A stretch of DNA of 64,000 nucleotides from Pseudomonadota bacterium (GCA_018262505.1 JAGSYV010000003.1:1-64000); one strand, 5' to 3'; numbered from the stretch's first letter, positions 8,160 to 18,217 are shown. Numbers and translations are program-made. Notes: generated by a model from the sequence alone, not told the origin.

Positions 8160-8987
8160 ATGACCATCGCCAATCCTGGGCTGCTCGACGGCCTGATTGC
8201 CGCGTCGATCGAGGCCGGCCGCATCATCCTCGATGTCTATGCCCGGCCGATCGATGTCGCCTTCAAGGCCGACGCCTCGCCGGTGACGGAAGCGGACGGG
8301 CTGGCGGAGGCGGTGCTGCTCGCCGCGCTGGCGCGTCTAGCGCCTGGCGTGCCGGTGGTCGCCGAGGAGAGCGTCGCGGCAGGGAGTGTGCCGCCCGCCG
8401 CCGATCGCTTCTTCCTGGTCGATCCGCTGGATGGCACCAAGGAGTTCATCCGCCGCAACGGCGAGTTCACCGTCAACGTGGCGCTGATCGACCATGGCGT
8501 GCCGGTGATGGGCGTCGTCCACGCGCCGGCCGTCGGGCGGCTGTTCGCTGGTGGTCCCCAAGGGGCCTTCGAGATGACCGTGGACGGCGGGGGCGATGTC
8601 GGCGCGCGGCGGGCCATCCACGTGCGCGACCTGCCGGCCAAGGGGGCGACGCTGCTCGTCTCGCGCAGCCATGCCACGGCCGCTACCGACGCGTTCCTGC
8701 CGAACGCCGCCGTGGCCGACCGGCGCATCATCGGCTCGTCGCTGAAGTTCTGTCTGATCGCCGCCGGTGAAGCGGATGTCTATCCGCGGTTCGGGCCAAC
8801 CATGGAATGGGACACGGCGGCCGGCGACGCCGTGCTCCGCGCGGCCGGCGGCATGGTGACGCTGTCCGACGGCACGCCCTTTCCCTATGGCAAGCGGGGC
8901 CGCCCCGGCCTTGCCGATTTTGCCAATCCGTCGTTCATTGCCGCATCCGATCCTCGCCTTGTCGCGTTTAGTCGCGACGGAGCGTGA
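8160..8987 (+). CDS. cysQ: 3'(2'),5'-bisphosphate nucleotidase CysQ
   Basis: A 275-residue inositol-monophosphatase-fold enzyme that removes the 3'-phosphate of PAP from sulfate assimilation. Metal-site motifs are visible: VVAEES (about 63-68), DPLDGTKEFI (about 88-97) and EWDTAAGDAVLRAAGG near residue 220. All catalytic acidic residues expected for CysQ are present. The start at 8160 gives the normal family length. It is followed after 23 bases by the epimerase gene, possibly co-transcribed, although the two functions are unrelated. Confidence 0.88.
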   Translation: MTIANPGLLDGLIAASIEAGRIILDVYARPIDVAFKADASPVTEADGLAEAVLLAALARLAPGVPVVAEESVAAGSVPPAADRFFLVDPLDGTKEFIRRNGEFTVNVALIDHGVPVMGVVHAPAVGRLFAGGPQGAFEMTVDGGGDVGARRAIHVRDLPAKGATLLVSRSHATAATDAFLPNAAVADRRIIGSSLKFCLIAAGEADVYPRFGPTMEWDTAAGDAVLRAAGGMVTLSDGTPFPYGKRGRPGLADFANPSFIAASDPRLVAFSRDGA

Positions 8988-9010
8988 TCCATTTTTTGAG
9001 GAGATTTGCC

Positions 9011-10183
9011 GTGAGTCATTCCGAAGTCCAAGGCGAGCTTGTCGCCATTACCGAAGAACTCAAGTCGTGGCTGATGACCGAGGCGCTGCCGGTCTGGTGG
9101 GCGTTCGGCGTCGATCACGTCAACGGCGGCTTCCACGAGGTGCTGGGCCTCAGGTGCGAGATCACGCCAGCGCCGCGCCGCGTGCGTGTGACGGCGCGCC
9201 AGATCTTCACCTTCGCGCTGGCCGGCCGGCTCGGCTGGACCGGCCCCTGGGAGCGGACGGTGGAGGAGGGGCTTACCTACTTCCTTGAGAAATGCCTGTT
9301 GCCCAACGGGGCGGTGCGCATGGTGACCAACGCCGACGGCTCGCCCAAGGACGATACCTTCTGCCTCTACGACCAGGCCTTCGCGCTGTTCGCCATGGCC
9401 GCCGCCGCGTCGGTGGTGAAGGATCGTTCGGCGGTCGAGGCGGCGGCGGTGAAGCTCCGGACGCTGCTGATGACCGAGTACAAGAACCCGATTGCCGGGT
9501 TCGAGGAATCCAATCCGCCTTCGCTGCCGCTCAAGGCCAATCCGCACATGCATACCTTCGAGGCCTGCCTTGCCTGGGAAGAGGTGGGCGGCGACGCGGA
9601 GTGGAGCCAGCTCGCCGATGAGATCGCCGAACTCTGCCTCGGCAAGTTCCTCGACCCCAAGGAAGGCTGGCTGAAGGAGTTCTTCAACGCCGACTGGTCG
9701 GTGGTCAGCGGCAAGGAGGGCCACATTTGCGAGCCCGGTCACCAGTTCGAATGGGCTTGGCTGCTCACCCGCTGGGGGACGTCGCGCAAGCGCCCCGATG
9801 CCGTCGCGGCGGCGCGTCGCCTTTGCGAACTGGGTGAGAAGCACGGCATCAACGTGCCGCAGCAGGTGGCGATCATGGGCATTCTCGACGACCTGTCCAT
9901 CCATGACGGCACGGCGCGCATGTGGTCGCAGACCGAGCGGATGAAGGGCAACGTGGCACTGGCGGCCGTGGCGGATGACGAGGCGGACCGCGACACCCAC
10001 TTGCAGAAGGTGGTGACGGCAGCGCGGGCGCTGCAGCGCTATTTCGAAATCGACACGCCCGGCCTTTGGCGCGACCGCATGAACCCGGACGGTTCCTTCG
10101 TCATCGAGCCGGCGCCGGCCTCGACCTTCTACCATATCATCTGTGCCATCGACGAGGTTGGGAAGTACATCTCAACCCACTGA
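9011..10183 (+). CDS. AGE-family epimerase/isomerase (mannose or N-acylglucosamine type)
   Basis: A 390-residue (alpha/alpha)6-barrel protein of the N-acylglucosamine 2-epimerase / mannose isomerase superfamily. Supporting marks are RQIFTFALAGRLGW, then CLYDQAFALFAMAAA, NPHMHTFEACLAWEEVGGDA with the catalytic-region His, and EPGHQFEWAWLL near residue 245. The GTG at 9011 is chosen because GAGGAG lies 7 bases upstream; an in-frame GTG at 8984 overlaps the cysQ stop but has no clear ribosome site. The exact substrate (mannose, mannose-6-phosphate or ManNAc) cannot be told from sequence alone. Confidence 0.83.
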   Translation: MSHSEVQGELVAITEELKSWLMTEALPVWWAFGVDHVNGGFHEVLGLRCEITPAPRRVRVTARQIFTFALAGRLGWTGPWERTVEEGLTYFLEKCLLPNGAVRMVTNADGSPKDDTFCLYDQAFALFAMAAAASVVKDRSAVEAAAVKLRTLLMTEYKNPIAGFEESNPPSLPLKANPHMHTFEACLAWEEVGGDAEWSQLADEIAELCLGKFLDPKEGWLKEFFNADWSVVSGKEGHICEPGHQFEWAWLLTRWGTSRKRPDAVAAARRLCELGEKHGINVPQQVAIMGILDDLSIHDGTARMWSQTERMKGNVALAAVADDEADRDTHLQKVVTAARALQRYFEIDTPGLWRDRMNPDGSFVIEPAPASTFYHIICAIDEVGKYISTH

Positions 10184-10227
10184 GGTGTTTCGTCTTTCCG
10201 GTGTTTGTTGAGGTTGTGAGTCACTAT

Positions 10228-10266
10228 AAGCCGCCCTGTCGCCGGTATTGCCGGCCGGGGCGGCTT
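10228..10266 (+). terminator. Terminator after the epimerase gene
   Basis: AAGCCGCCC pairs with GGGCGGCTT in a stem of 9 bp with further internal GC pairing, 45 bases after the stop, followed by TTCTTC. It is probably an intrinsic terminator with a weak U-tract. Confidence 0.6.
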
Positions 10267-10408
10267 CTTCATGTTGAGAATCCGATTCAACGTGATTTGG
10301 GCGTGCGAAGAGTCCGGTGGATCACCTAAGTGCTTGATCTCTGAAGCTTGCGCCGGCGGTGATTGTGAGTTCAAGTGCGACTGGAGGAAGCGTAACAAAG
10401 AGGTAACC

Positions 10409-11998
10409 ATGGGGGGCGTGGCGGACGGTCGTCTGTATGGGCAGCCTATGGCGGAGTCAGGGCTCGACACGGCTTTCATCGAACGCTCGCTGTTCGATGC
10501 GCTGGTCGACATTGCCAAGGCCGATCCCGATCTTCCGGCCATCGAGGACCAGAACCGGCAGCCGGTGACGCGCCGGAACCTCTTGCTTGCCGCCTGCGTG
10601 CTTGGTCGCCGGCTCGCTGCCGTCAGCCGGAAGGGCGATCGGGTCGGGCTGCTGCTGCCCAACGTCAACGGCGCCGCCATCGCCTTCTTCGCGCTTCTTG
10701 CTTATGGGCGGACGCCGGCACTGCTCAACTTCACGGCCGGTAGTCATGGTCTTGGCGGCGCCATCAAGGTCGGCACCATCCGAACGGTGATCACCTCCAG
10801 CGCTTTCGTGAAGACAGCCAGGCTTGAGCCGGTGATCGACGACCTCAAGGGCAAGGTCCGCATCGTCTATCTCGAAGATGTCCGGGCAGGTCTCTCGCTG
10901 GTCGACAAGGTTGTCGGCGCGACCTACGCGCGCTGGGCGCGGATGCTGCACCGGTCCTATCGGCGGGCGCCCCATGACATCGCCGCCGTGCTGTTCACCT
11001 CGGGCACCGAAGGGGTTCCCAAGGGGGTGGGGCTCACCTCGACCAACTTCCTGTCCAACGTTGCGCAGATCCTCGCGCTCTACAAGTTTCATCCCGAAGA
11101 TACGATGTTCAATGCGCTGCCGGTGTTTCACTCCTACGGTCTCACCGCCGGCCTCTTCCTGCCGATCTATGGCCGCTTCAAGTCGTTCCTCTACCCCTCG
11201 CCACTGCACTACAAGATCATCCCCGGCCTCGTCAGGGACAGCGGCTCGACGGTGTTGCTGTCCACCGACACCTTCGCCGCCGGCTGGGCGCGGGCGGCCG
11301 AGGACGGCGACTTCAACAAAGTTCGTCTCACCATCCTCGGTGCCGAGCGCGTCAAGGAGCAGACGCGGGCGCTGTGGATGGACCGCTTCGGCGTGGTGCT
11401 CAACGAAGGTTATGGGGCGACCGAATGCGCGCCGGTGCTGTCTGTCAACTATCCGGGCAGTTTCCGAGATGGCACCGTCGGACGCCTGCTGCCGGGCATA
11501 GAGGCGCGGCTCGATCCGGTGCCGGGTCTTGAGATCGGTGGTCGCCTGCACGTGCGGGCGCCCAACATCATGGCGGGCTATTACCTCGCCGACCAGCCGG
11601 GCGACCTCAAGCGCAACGACCCGGACGGCTGGTACGACACCGGCGACATCGTCTCCATCGACGACGACGGTTTCGTCACGCTGCTCGGTCGCGCCAAGCG
11701 CTTTGCCAAGGTGGGCGGGGAGATGATTTCGCTCGCCGCCGTGGAGGCCTTCGCGGCGGCGATATGGCCGCATGCGTCGCATGCCGTGGTCGCCATATCG
11801 GACCCGCGCAAGGGCGAGGCCCTGGTGCTGGTCACCGACGCTGGCGACGCCACCGTCGAAGAACTCATGGCCTATGCGCGCGAGCATGGCGTGCCGGAGC
11901 TGCAGGTGCCGCGCAAGATCGTCAAAACCTATGCGCTGCCGGTGCTCGGCACGGGCAAAATGGACCTCGCGGCCATCGAGCAAATGGCCCGTTCCTGA
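10409..11998 (+). CDS. AMP-dependent acyl-CoA / acyl-ACP synthetase
   Basis: A 529-residue adenylate-forming enzyme. The nucleotide-binding loop is LFTSGTEGVPKGV and the aromatic/acidic core is LNEGYGATECAPVLSVNYP. The ribose-binding WYDTGDIV and the hinge GRAKRFAKVGGEMIS follow, and the C-terminal catalytic Lys is in GTGKMD. It resembles the ligase half of Aas (2-acyl-GPE acyltransferase/acyl-ACP synthetase) without the acyltransferase half. It would therefore activate free fatty acids, perhaps for lipid recycling. The ATG at 10409 is chosen for AGAGG just upstream; the reading frame is open further upstream but without family similarity. Confidence 0.83.
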   Translation: MGGVADGRLYGQPMAESGLDTAFIERSLFDALVDIAKADPDLPAIEDQNRQPVTRRNLLLAACVLGRRLAAVSRKGDRVGLLLPNVNGAAIAFFALLAYGRTPALLNFTAGSHGLGGAIKVGTIRTVITSSAFVKTARLEPVIDDLKGKVRIVYLEDVRAGLSLVDKVVGATYARWARMLHRSYRRAPHDIAAVLFTSGTEGVPKGVGLTSTNFLSNVAQILALYKFHPEDTMFNALPVFHSYGLTAGLFLPIYGRFKSFLYPSPLHYKIIPGLVRDSGSTVLLSTDTFAAGWARAAEDGDFNKVRLTILGAERVKEQTRALWMDRFGVVLNEGYGATECAPVLSVNYPGSFRDGTVGRLLPGIEARLDPVPGLEIGGRLHVRAPNIMAGYYLADQPGDLKRNDPDGWYDTGDIVSIDDDGFVTLLGRAKRFAKVGGEMISLAAVEAFAAAIWPHASHAVVAISDPRKGEALVLVTDAGDATVEELMAYAREHGVPELQVPRKIVKTYALPVLGTGKMDLAAIEQMARS

Positions 11999-12911
11999 GG
12001 TTGTTTTTCCGCTGCATATCCGAAGTGTCTGAAGGGATTCATCTCCCGGGATGGGCAGGTTGTGCCGAACGTGACCGATTCACCGATCGGTAAGGGTTCC
12101 GTGAGACCCTTCATACGCGCCATCAGACCGCAGGACAACCAGGGGTGGTTACCCTAGTCTGATTTAAGTGGTTCCGAAATCGGTTAAAAAGAGTGCAATT
12201 ATTTATGGTTAACAAAGGCTTGCGGGCCTTTATTAACGTAAATCCTCAGATTCGTCGCAAATTTCCGCTCCGCAACTGCCTGGCACTTGAGGATCATCCG
12301 AAACCATCAACGAACACAAGAGGATGTATCGCTATCCTCCGATGTGTTGTTTGGTTTGCAGTGGTTTTCTGAGCTGCGGAATAGGGCGGCAAAACAGCCC
12401 CAAATCGTCAGAAATGCTTTCTTTATAAGCTCCCCACGCATGCCCGAGGCTTCTTTCTGCGAGAAGATACCCGGTGATGCCGAACTCGAATTCTCGGTGG
12501 CGTCCGCAACTTCAGAGAGTCCGGTGCGTCGCCGCCTCAGACAGTGAATCAAAATCGAAGGGGGCAGGCAAGCCTAAATGGGAGTCATTTCAGGCGATTG
12601 GCGGAGATGGTTTGCCCACCATCGAGTCACGCCGGTTTGATCTGGTGAATCCGGTTCCGGGCGCAAGCCATTGAGGCCTGTCCGGCTCGAAGGGAGGCCG
12701 GCGGGCGCCGTCCGCGAACGGGCATAACGCCCTTCGAATTGTGCAACCTTACGAATTATCGCGGCGTAATACGGAATGAGATTTGGTATCTCTGCCCAAA
12801 GACACCCTGGGCTCTCCCCCCTATTCTGACAATGCCCCGGTTGGACGTTCAGAGGTGAACGCCGGGGACCATGCGCGTGCGCATCGTGGGGGAAAACTCA
12901 GGGAGTGAGAT
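11999..12911. other. Intergenic region of about 910 bases before the MFS gene
   Basis: No convincing gene is seen; short open frames at 12287-12547 (+) and 12307-12552 (-) resemble nothing known and lack good ribosome sites. The stretch 12160-12260 is AT-rich and holds a hairpin at 12208-12237 (GTTAA-AAAGGC paired with GCCTTT-TTAAC around a 6-base loop). The end nearest 12912 has GGGAGTGAG as ribosome site and presumably carries the CdaR-controlled promoter. Its length is unusual beside the compact neighbouring regions. Confidence 0.5.
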
Positions 12912-14225
12912 ATGAGCACCACCGTGACATCGGGCGGGTTGGGCGCGAGCGGGATTGACGCGACCTACAAGAAGGTGGCCTTTCGGCTGATCCCGTACAT
13001 CTTCGTCTGCTACCTTTTCAATTATCTCGACCGCGTCAACGTCGGCTTCGCCAAGCTCAAGATGCTGGACGATCTTGGCCTCAGCGAGACGGCCTACGGC
13101 CTTGGCGCCGGTATCTTCTTTCTGGGCTATGTGGCCTGTGGCGTGCCGAGCAACCTGATGCTGCACCGCTTCGGCGCCCGCCGCTGGATCGCGCTGATCA
13201 TGGTGCTGTGGGGCCTGTTGTCCACCAGCCTGCTGCTCGTCCGGTCGGCCGAGACGTTCTATGTCCTGCGTTTCCTGACCGGCGCGGCCGAGGCCGGCTT
13301 CTTCCCCGGCATCGTTCTCTACCTGACCAAGTGGTTCCCCTCGGCGCGGCGTGGCCAGGTGATGGCGCTGTTCATGTCGGCCATTCCCCTGTCGGGAGTG
13401 CTCGGCGGACCGTTCTCGGGCTGGATCCTCGGACACTTCACTGACGGTCAGGCTGGCATGCATGCCTGGCAGTGGCTCTTCCTGTTGCAGGGATTGCCGA
13501 CGGTGGTCCTCGGTCTCGGCATCCTCGCCGTGCTCAGCAACGGCATCGACGATGCGAGCTTCCTGTCGTCGGATGAGAAAGCCGCCCTCAAGCAGGCTTT
13601 GGTGGAAGACGACAAGAACCGTCCGACCACGGTGTCCGACAGCTTCGCCGCCGTCATCCGCAACCCGGGAGTCTGGGCGCTGGGCGTGATCTACTTCTCG
13701 ATCCAGAGCGGCGTCTACATGATCAATTTCTGGCTGCCGTCGATCATCAAGGCCAGCGGTCAGACCGATCCGGCGCTGGTCGGCTGGCTGAGCGCCATTC
13801 CCTATGTCGCCGCCAGTTTCTTCATGTTGTACGTCGGGCGTTCGGCGGACCGGCGGCGGGAGCGTCGCCTGCATCTGGCCGTTCCCATGCTGATGGGGGT
13901 CGGTGGCTTGCTGATCGCGGCCAACTTCAGCGCCAACCCGACCATCGCGCTGGTCGGTCTCACCATCGCCACCATGGGCGCTCTCACGGGCTTGCCGATG
14001 TTCTGGCCGATTTCCGGCGGCTATCTGTCGCCGGCCGCGGCGGCCGGCGGCCTTGCCCTGATCAACTCCATCGGACAGATCGCGGGGTTCGTCAGCCCCT
14101 ATATGGTGGGGTGGATCAAGGATATGACCCAAAGCACCGACACGGCGCTCTATATCCTGGCCGCGATCATTCTGGTTGGCGTGGTCCTGGTGCTGCGTAT
14201 TCCCGGCAAGCTGGTCAACCGGTAA
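12912..14225 (+). CDS. MFS transporter, anion:cation symporter family (sugar acid/tartrate type)
   Basis: A 437-residue 12-helix major facilitator. The ACS-family signature lies in helix 1-2: YLFNYLDRVNVGFAKLKM (about 36-53). The loop 2-3 GVPSNLMLHRFGARRWIA and the motif GAAEAGFFPGIVLYLTKWFP also mark tartrate, galactonate and glucarate importers. It is followed after about 100 bases by glycerate kinase and then a CdaR-type regulator, which points to uptake of a C4-C6 sugar acid or glycerate. The precise substrate is not determined. Confidence 0.83.
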   Translation: MSTTVTSGGLGASGIDATYKKVAFRLIPYIFVCYLFNYLDRVNVGFAKLKMLDDLGLSETAYGLGAGIFFLGYVACGVPSNLMLHRFGARRWIALIMVLWGLLSTSLLLVRSAETFYVLRFLTGAAEAGFFPGIVLYLTKWFPSARRGQVMALFMSAIPLSGVLGGPFSGWILGHFTDGQAGMHAWQWLFLLQGLPTVVLGLGILAVLSNGIDDASFLSSDEKAALKQALVEDDKNRPTTVSDSFAAVIRNPGVWALGVIYFSIQSGVYMINFWLPSIIKASGQTDPALVGWLSAIPYVAASFFMLYVGRSADRRRERRLHLAVPMLMGVGGLLIAANFSANPTIALVGLTIATMGALTGLPMFWPISGGYLSPAAAAGGLALINSIGQIAGFVSPYMVGWIKDMTQSTDTALYILAAIILVGVVLVLRIPGKLVNR

Positions 14226-14327
14226 GCTGACCGCCGGGAGCCTGTCGTGGGCTCCCGGCCTCTTTCCTGCCCCGGTGTCGGACACGACACTTCAAGTTCG
14301 TCTTTCCCAATCGATAAGGACCCGGCG

Positions 14328-15485
14328 ATGAAAATCGTCATAGCCCCAGATTCCTTCAAGGAAAGCCTGTCGGCGCTGGAAGTCGCCAACAACATCCGAG
14401 ACGGTTTTCGCGAGATTTTTCCCGATGCCGACTATGTCGTCCTGCCGGTTGCCGATGGCGGCGAGGGCACGGTCGACGCCATGGTGGCGGCCACGAACGG
14501 CACCATCGTTCGTCTCGCCGTGTCCGGGCCGCTGGGCAAACCGGTCGATGCCTTCTTTGGGTTGACCGGCGATGGCAGGACGGCGATCATCGAGATGGCG
14601 GCCGCCAGCGGCCTTATGCTGGTGCCGCCGGAAGCGCGGGCCCCCTTGATCACCACCACCTATGGGGTGGGAGAACTGATCCGGGCGGCGCTCGACAAGG
14701 GCGCTCGTCATTTCATCGTCGGGATAGGCGGCAGCGCCACCAATGACGGCGGCGCCGGTATGTTGCAGGCGCTGGGCGTGCGCTTTCTGGACGCCGAGGG
14801 CGAACCGCTCGGACCCGGTGGCGGCGAGCTTGGCCGTCTGGCCACCCTTGACGTGGCCGATCTCGATCCCCGCCTTGCCGGGTGCCGTATCGAAGTGGCC
14901 TGCGATGTCGACAACCCGCTGACCGGCCCGCGTGGCGCCTCCGCCGTGTTCGGTCCTCAAAAGGGCGCGACGCCGGACCAGGTGGCGCTCCTCGACGCCA
15001 ACCTTGGCCACTATGCGGAGATCGTCAAGGCCGCGCTCGGCGCGGACGTGGCGCATTTGCCCGGCGCGGGGGCGGCGGGCGGTCTCGGCGCCGGCATCAA
15101 GGCCTTTCTCGGCGCCGCTCTGAAGCCGGGTTCGGAGATCGTCACCACGGCGGTGGGGCTCGACGCGGCGCTGGCGGATGCCGATCTGGTCATCACCGGC
15201 GAGGGGCGTATCGATGGCCAGACCATCCATGGCAAAACGCCGGTCGGTGTCGCCATGGTGGCAAAGCGTTACGGGAAGCCGGTGATCGGCATCGCCGGAT
15301 GCCTGGGCGCGGACGCCGATGCCGTGTTCAGCCATGGGATCGACGCGGTGTTCAGCGTGCTGTCGCGCTCCTGTTCGCTCGCCGAGGCTTTCGCCGAGGC
15401 GGAGGACAACCTGCGCGTCACGGCGCGCAACGTCGCGGCGACGCTGAGGCTCGGTGGGTTCGGCAAGGCTCTTTCTCTTTGTTAA
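14328..15485 (+). CDS. Glycerate 2-kinase (GarK/GlxK family)
   Basis: A 385-residue class I glycerate kinase that phosphorylates D-glycerate to 2-phosphoglycerate with ATP. It opens with the diagnostic [16 protein letters not shown]. Further family marks are [35 protein letters not shown] and [19 protein letters not shown]. The start at 14328 is fixed by this motif and by AAGGA 7 bases before it. With the MFS transporter and CdaR it forms a small sugar-acid module, the last step of glucarate/galactarate or glyoxylate-derived carbon use. Confidence 0.9.
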   Translation: MKIVIAPDSFKESLSALEVANNIRDGFREIFPDADYVVLPVADGGEGTVDAMVAATNGTIVRLAVSGPLGKPVDAFFGLTGDGRTAIIEMAAASGLMLVPPEARAPLITTTYGVGELIRAALDKGARHFIVGIGGSATNDGGAGMLQALGVRFLDAEGEPLGPGGGELGRLATLDVADLDPRLAGCRIEVACDVDNPLTGPRGASAVFGPQKGATPDQVALLDANLGHYAEIVKAALGADVAHLPGAGAAGGLGAGIKAFLGAALKPGSEIVTTAVGLDAALADADLVITGEGRIDGQTIHGKTPVGVAMVAKRYGKPVIGIAGCLGADADAVFSHGIDAVFSVLSRSCSLAEAFAEAEDNLRVTARNVAATLRLGGFGKALSLC

Positions 15486-15610
15486 GACGCAATTCCGGAC
15501 GGAAAACCGGATACCACTTTTCGGTCCGATGCCTCAGCTCGTCGAACGCCTGAGGCGGATCTTCGGCGGCCGTAGTATGGTGTGGGCTCGCATCACCGGA
15601 GACGTTGCCC

Positions 15611-16795
15611 TTGGATCGCGTGCCGCAGACCTTTACCTTGTTGCACATGGATGCCGCTCTGGCCCAGTCCATCGTCGAGCGGTCGATGCAGATCATCGAT
15701 TGCAATGTCAATGTGATGGACGCCCGGGGCATCATCATCGCCAGCGGGGATCGCAGCCGGATCGGCACGATGCACCAGGGGGCGCTGCTCGTCCTCGACA
15801 AACGGGATGCCGTGGAGATCGATGGCGAGATGGCCAAGCGCCTCAATGGCGTCAAGCCGGGCGTCAATCTGCCGCTGCGCAGCCAAAACAACATTGTCGG
15901 CTGCATTGGGCTTACTGGCGAGCCCGGGGAAGTCTGTCGCTTCGCTGAACTGGTTCGTCTCGCGGCCGAGACCATGCTTGAGCAAGCACGCCTGATGCAG
16001 CTGCTGGCGCGCGATGCCCGCCTCCGCGAAACGCTGGTTCATAGTCTGCTTCGTGGCGAGGAGATTACGCCATGGCTGCGCACCTGGGCCGAACGCCTGG
16101 GCCTCGATCTCGGCACGCCGCGTGTCGTGGCCGTCATCGAAGTAACGACGGGCGGCGCGGACGTGAAAACCATTGTCGCCGAACTCGAACGCCTGCACGG
16201 CCTGCTCAACCTGCCGTCGCACAACAATCTGGTGGCGACCACGTCGCTCAATGAGATTGTGGTTCTGAAGCCGGCGCTGAGCGGCCAGGGCAAGTGGGAT
16301 CTCGATACGCACCGGCAACGCATCGAGAAGCTGCTGTCGCGCATGAGCGAGGGAACGAGGCTGGGCCTTCGCATTGCGCTCGGTCGCTATTTCCCGGGCG
16401 CGCAGGCCATTCCGAAGTCCTACCAGTTGGCCAAGGCGACGCTGGCGGTCGGCAAGCGGCGCTGGCCGGATCGGTCGGTGTTTATCTACGACGACCTGCG
16501 CCTACCGGTGATGCTCGACGCGCTCGGGCAGAACTGGCTGAACGATGACATCGGATCGCCGATCGACGCGCTGATGGAGGCCGACAGGAGCGGCCAGCTT
16601 CTGGCCACGCTCAACACCTGGTTCGAGCACAACATGCATATGGGCAAGACGGCCGAGGCGCTGGGCATCCATCGCAATACGCTCGACTATCGGATGCGCC
16701 GCATTCGGGAGTTCTCGAAGGTCGAAATGTCCTCGCTGGAAGAATGCTTCGGCCTCTATCTCGGATGCATTTCCAGAAAGTGGCATGGCGGATAA
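15611..16795 (+). CDS. cdaR: CdaR-family sugar diacid regulator
   Basis: About 394 residues, closely patterned on E. coli CdaR. An N-terminal diacid-recognition domain contains QSIVERSMQIIDCNVNVMDA and IGTMHQGALLVL, and LPLRSQNNIVGCIGLTGEP follows. A GGDEF-like middle domain contains NNLVATTSLNEIVVLKPAL. The C-terminal PucR-type helix-turn-helix is TAEALGIHRNTLDYRMRRI. Known CdaR proteins activate glycerate/glucarate/galactarate genes, matching the two upstream genes. The start is uncertain: TTG at 15611 has GGAG 9 bases before it, and ATG at 15647 is the alternative. Confidence 0.87.
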   Translation: MDRVPQTFTLLHMDAALAQSIVERSMQIIDCNVNVMDARGIIIASGDRSRIGTMHQGALLVLDKRDAVEIDGEMAKRLNGVKPGVNLPLRSQNNIVGCIGLTGEPGEVCRFAELVRLAAETMLEQARLMQLLARDARLRETLVHSLLRGEEITPWLRTWAERLGLDLGTPRVVAVIEVTTGGADVKTIVAELERLHGLLNLPSHNNLVATTSLNEIVVLKPALSGQGKWDLDTHRQRIEKLLSRMSEGTRLGLRIALGRYFPGAQAIPKSYQLAKATLAVGKRRWPDRSVFIYDDLRLPVMLDALGQNWLNDDIGSPIDALMEADRSGQLLATLNTWFEHNMHMGKTAEALGIHRNTLDYRMRRIREFSKVEMSSLEECFGLYLGCISRKWHGG

Positions 16796-16989
16796 CCGGG
16801 GCGCGGAGATGCGAGGTCGTCTCGGCCTGTCGGCGAACGGGAAAAAAGATTGCCTGTCGCTTTGCTCCGGCGCAACAAAAGCGGCGCCTTACGACTTTTC
16901 CCGGGAAGACTGTCCGACTATCATGTGCCATACCCCAAGGAGGTAGGGCCGGTTTCGGATGAGATCGGGCTGGCTTCTTTTGCGCAAGG

Positions 16990-17826
16990 ATGTCCTCGTT
17001 GTCCCTTAGCCCCCAATCCGTGAGCCGCCCGCTCGACGCCATCGACCCGGTGTGGGCGCGCGTTCGGCGGGAAGCCGCGGCCGTCGTCGAGAACGAGCCG
17101 GCGCTGGGCGGCTTCATGCACCTCACCGTGCTCGATCATGTCAGGCTTGAGGATGCCGTCATCCAGCGCGTGGCCGATCGGCTCGGCAATACCACCGTCC
17201 TCTCGGCGATGATCGCACAGGCCTTTCGCGAGGCGGTCGCCGACGACGCCGATATCGCCGCCGCCTTCCGCTCGGACATCGTCGCCTTCGAAGACCGCGA
17301 TCCGGCTTGCGACCGGTTCATCGAGCCACTGCTCTACTTCAAGGGGTATCACGCCATTGAGGCGCATCGGCTCGCCCACTGGCTTTGGAACCATGGCCGC
17401 CGCGATCTGGCGCTCTATCTGCAAAGTCGGTCGTCCGAGGTGTTTCAGGTCGATATCAATCCTGGCGCACGGCTCGGGCGCGGTCTGTTCTTCGACCACG
17501 CCACCGGTATCGTCATCGGCGAGACCGCCGTGGTGGAAGACGACGTGTCGCTGCTGCAGAATGTCACGCTCGGTGGCACCGGCAAGGAGACAGGCGATCG
17601 TCATCCCAAGATCCGGCACGGCGTGATGATCGGAGCCGGGTCGAAGATTCTTGGCAACATCGAGGTTGGTTGCTGCTCGCGCGTCGCAGCCGGATCGGTG
17701 GTGCTGAAGCCGGTGCCGCGCGGCACGACGGTGGCCGGCGTGCCGGCACGGGTGATCGGGGAGGCCGGCTGCAGCGATCCCTCCCATTCCATGGAACAAC
17801 GCCTGCTGGATGGCGCGGAAGGCTGA
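16990..17826 (+). CDS. cysE: Serine O-acetyltransferase
   Basis: A 278-residue enzyme making O-acetylserine from serine and acetyl-CoA, the first step of cysteine synthesis. The N-terminal helical domain (to about 150) contains DPACDRFIEPLLYFKGYHAI. The left-handed beta-helix of hexapeptide repeats (about 155-255) contains INPGARLGRGLFFDHATG, with the catalytic His of DHATG, and LLQNVTLGGTGKETGDRHPK. The C-terminal tail, which usually carries feedback inhibition, is present. AAGGA-type ribosome site before the ATG. Confidence 0.93.
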   Translation: MSSLSLSPQSVSRPLDAIDPVWARVRREAAAVVENEPALGGFMHLTVLDHVRLEDAVIQRVADRLGNTTVLSAMIAQAFREAVADDADIAAAFRSDIVAFEDRDPACDRFIEPLLYFKGYHAIEAHRLAHWLWNHGRRDLALYLQSRSSEVFQVDINPGARLGRGLFFDHATGIVIGETAVVEDDVSLLQNVTLGGTGKETGDRHPKIRHGVMIGAGSKILGNIEVGCCSRVAAGSVVLKPVPRGTTVAGVPARVIGEAGCSDPSHSMEQRLLDGAEG

Positions 17827-17978
17827 GAAAGAGCGGGGAACCATGCAACCGCCCCGTCGTTCGAGGGTTTCCTTGCTAGTCCGTCCGTGCCAGAACACGC
17901 TCACGCCGGCGACTCGTCGCCGTCCGGTTCGTCGCTTCCGTCATGAGCGACAGCCGGCATTCAGACTGGAGAGCTAAG

Positions 17979-18191
17979 TTGACTAAAGACGAAATCGCCC
18001 GCATCGAGAAATTCCTGCGCAAGACGCTGCAGTCGCCGACCATCAGCGTGCGGGTGCGGCCGCGCAAGACCGACTCGGCCGAAGTCTACGTTGGCGAGGA
18101 GTTCATCGGCGTCGTCTATGAGGATGATGAGGACGACGACAAGTCGTTCAATTTCCAGATGGCGATTCTCGCCGAGGATATTGCCGACTGA
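17979..18191 (+). CDS. DUF3126 family protein
   Basis: A small acidic protein of about 70 residues found across alphaproteobacteria, function unknown. The family pattern runs TKDEIARIEKFLRKTL, SAEVYVGEEFIGVVYEDDE and SFNFQMAILAEDI. TTG at 17979 is preferred over an in-frame ATG at 17943 because GGAGAG lies 5 bases before it and family members begin at this point. A clear terminator follows. Confidence 0.8.
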   Translation: MTKDEIARIEKFLRKTLQSPTISVRVRPRKTDSAEVYVGEEFIGVVYEDDEDDDKSFNFQMAILAEDIAD

Positions 18192-18217
18192 CGACAGGCG
18201 CATCGGCAAAGCCGTTT

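Noticed and set aside
12287-12552. Short overlapping open frames on both strands in the gap before the MFS gene
   Set aside because: No recognisable motif, no good ribosome site, and both strands are open over the same bases.
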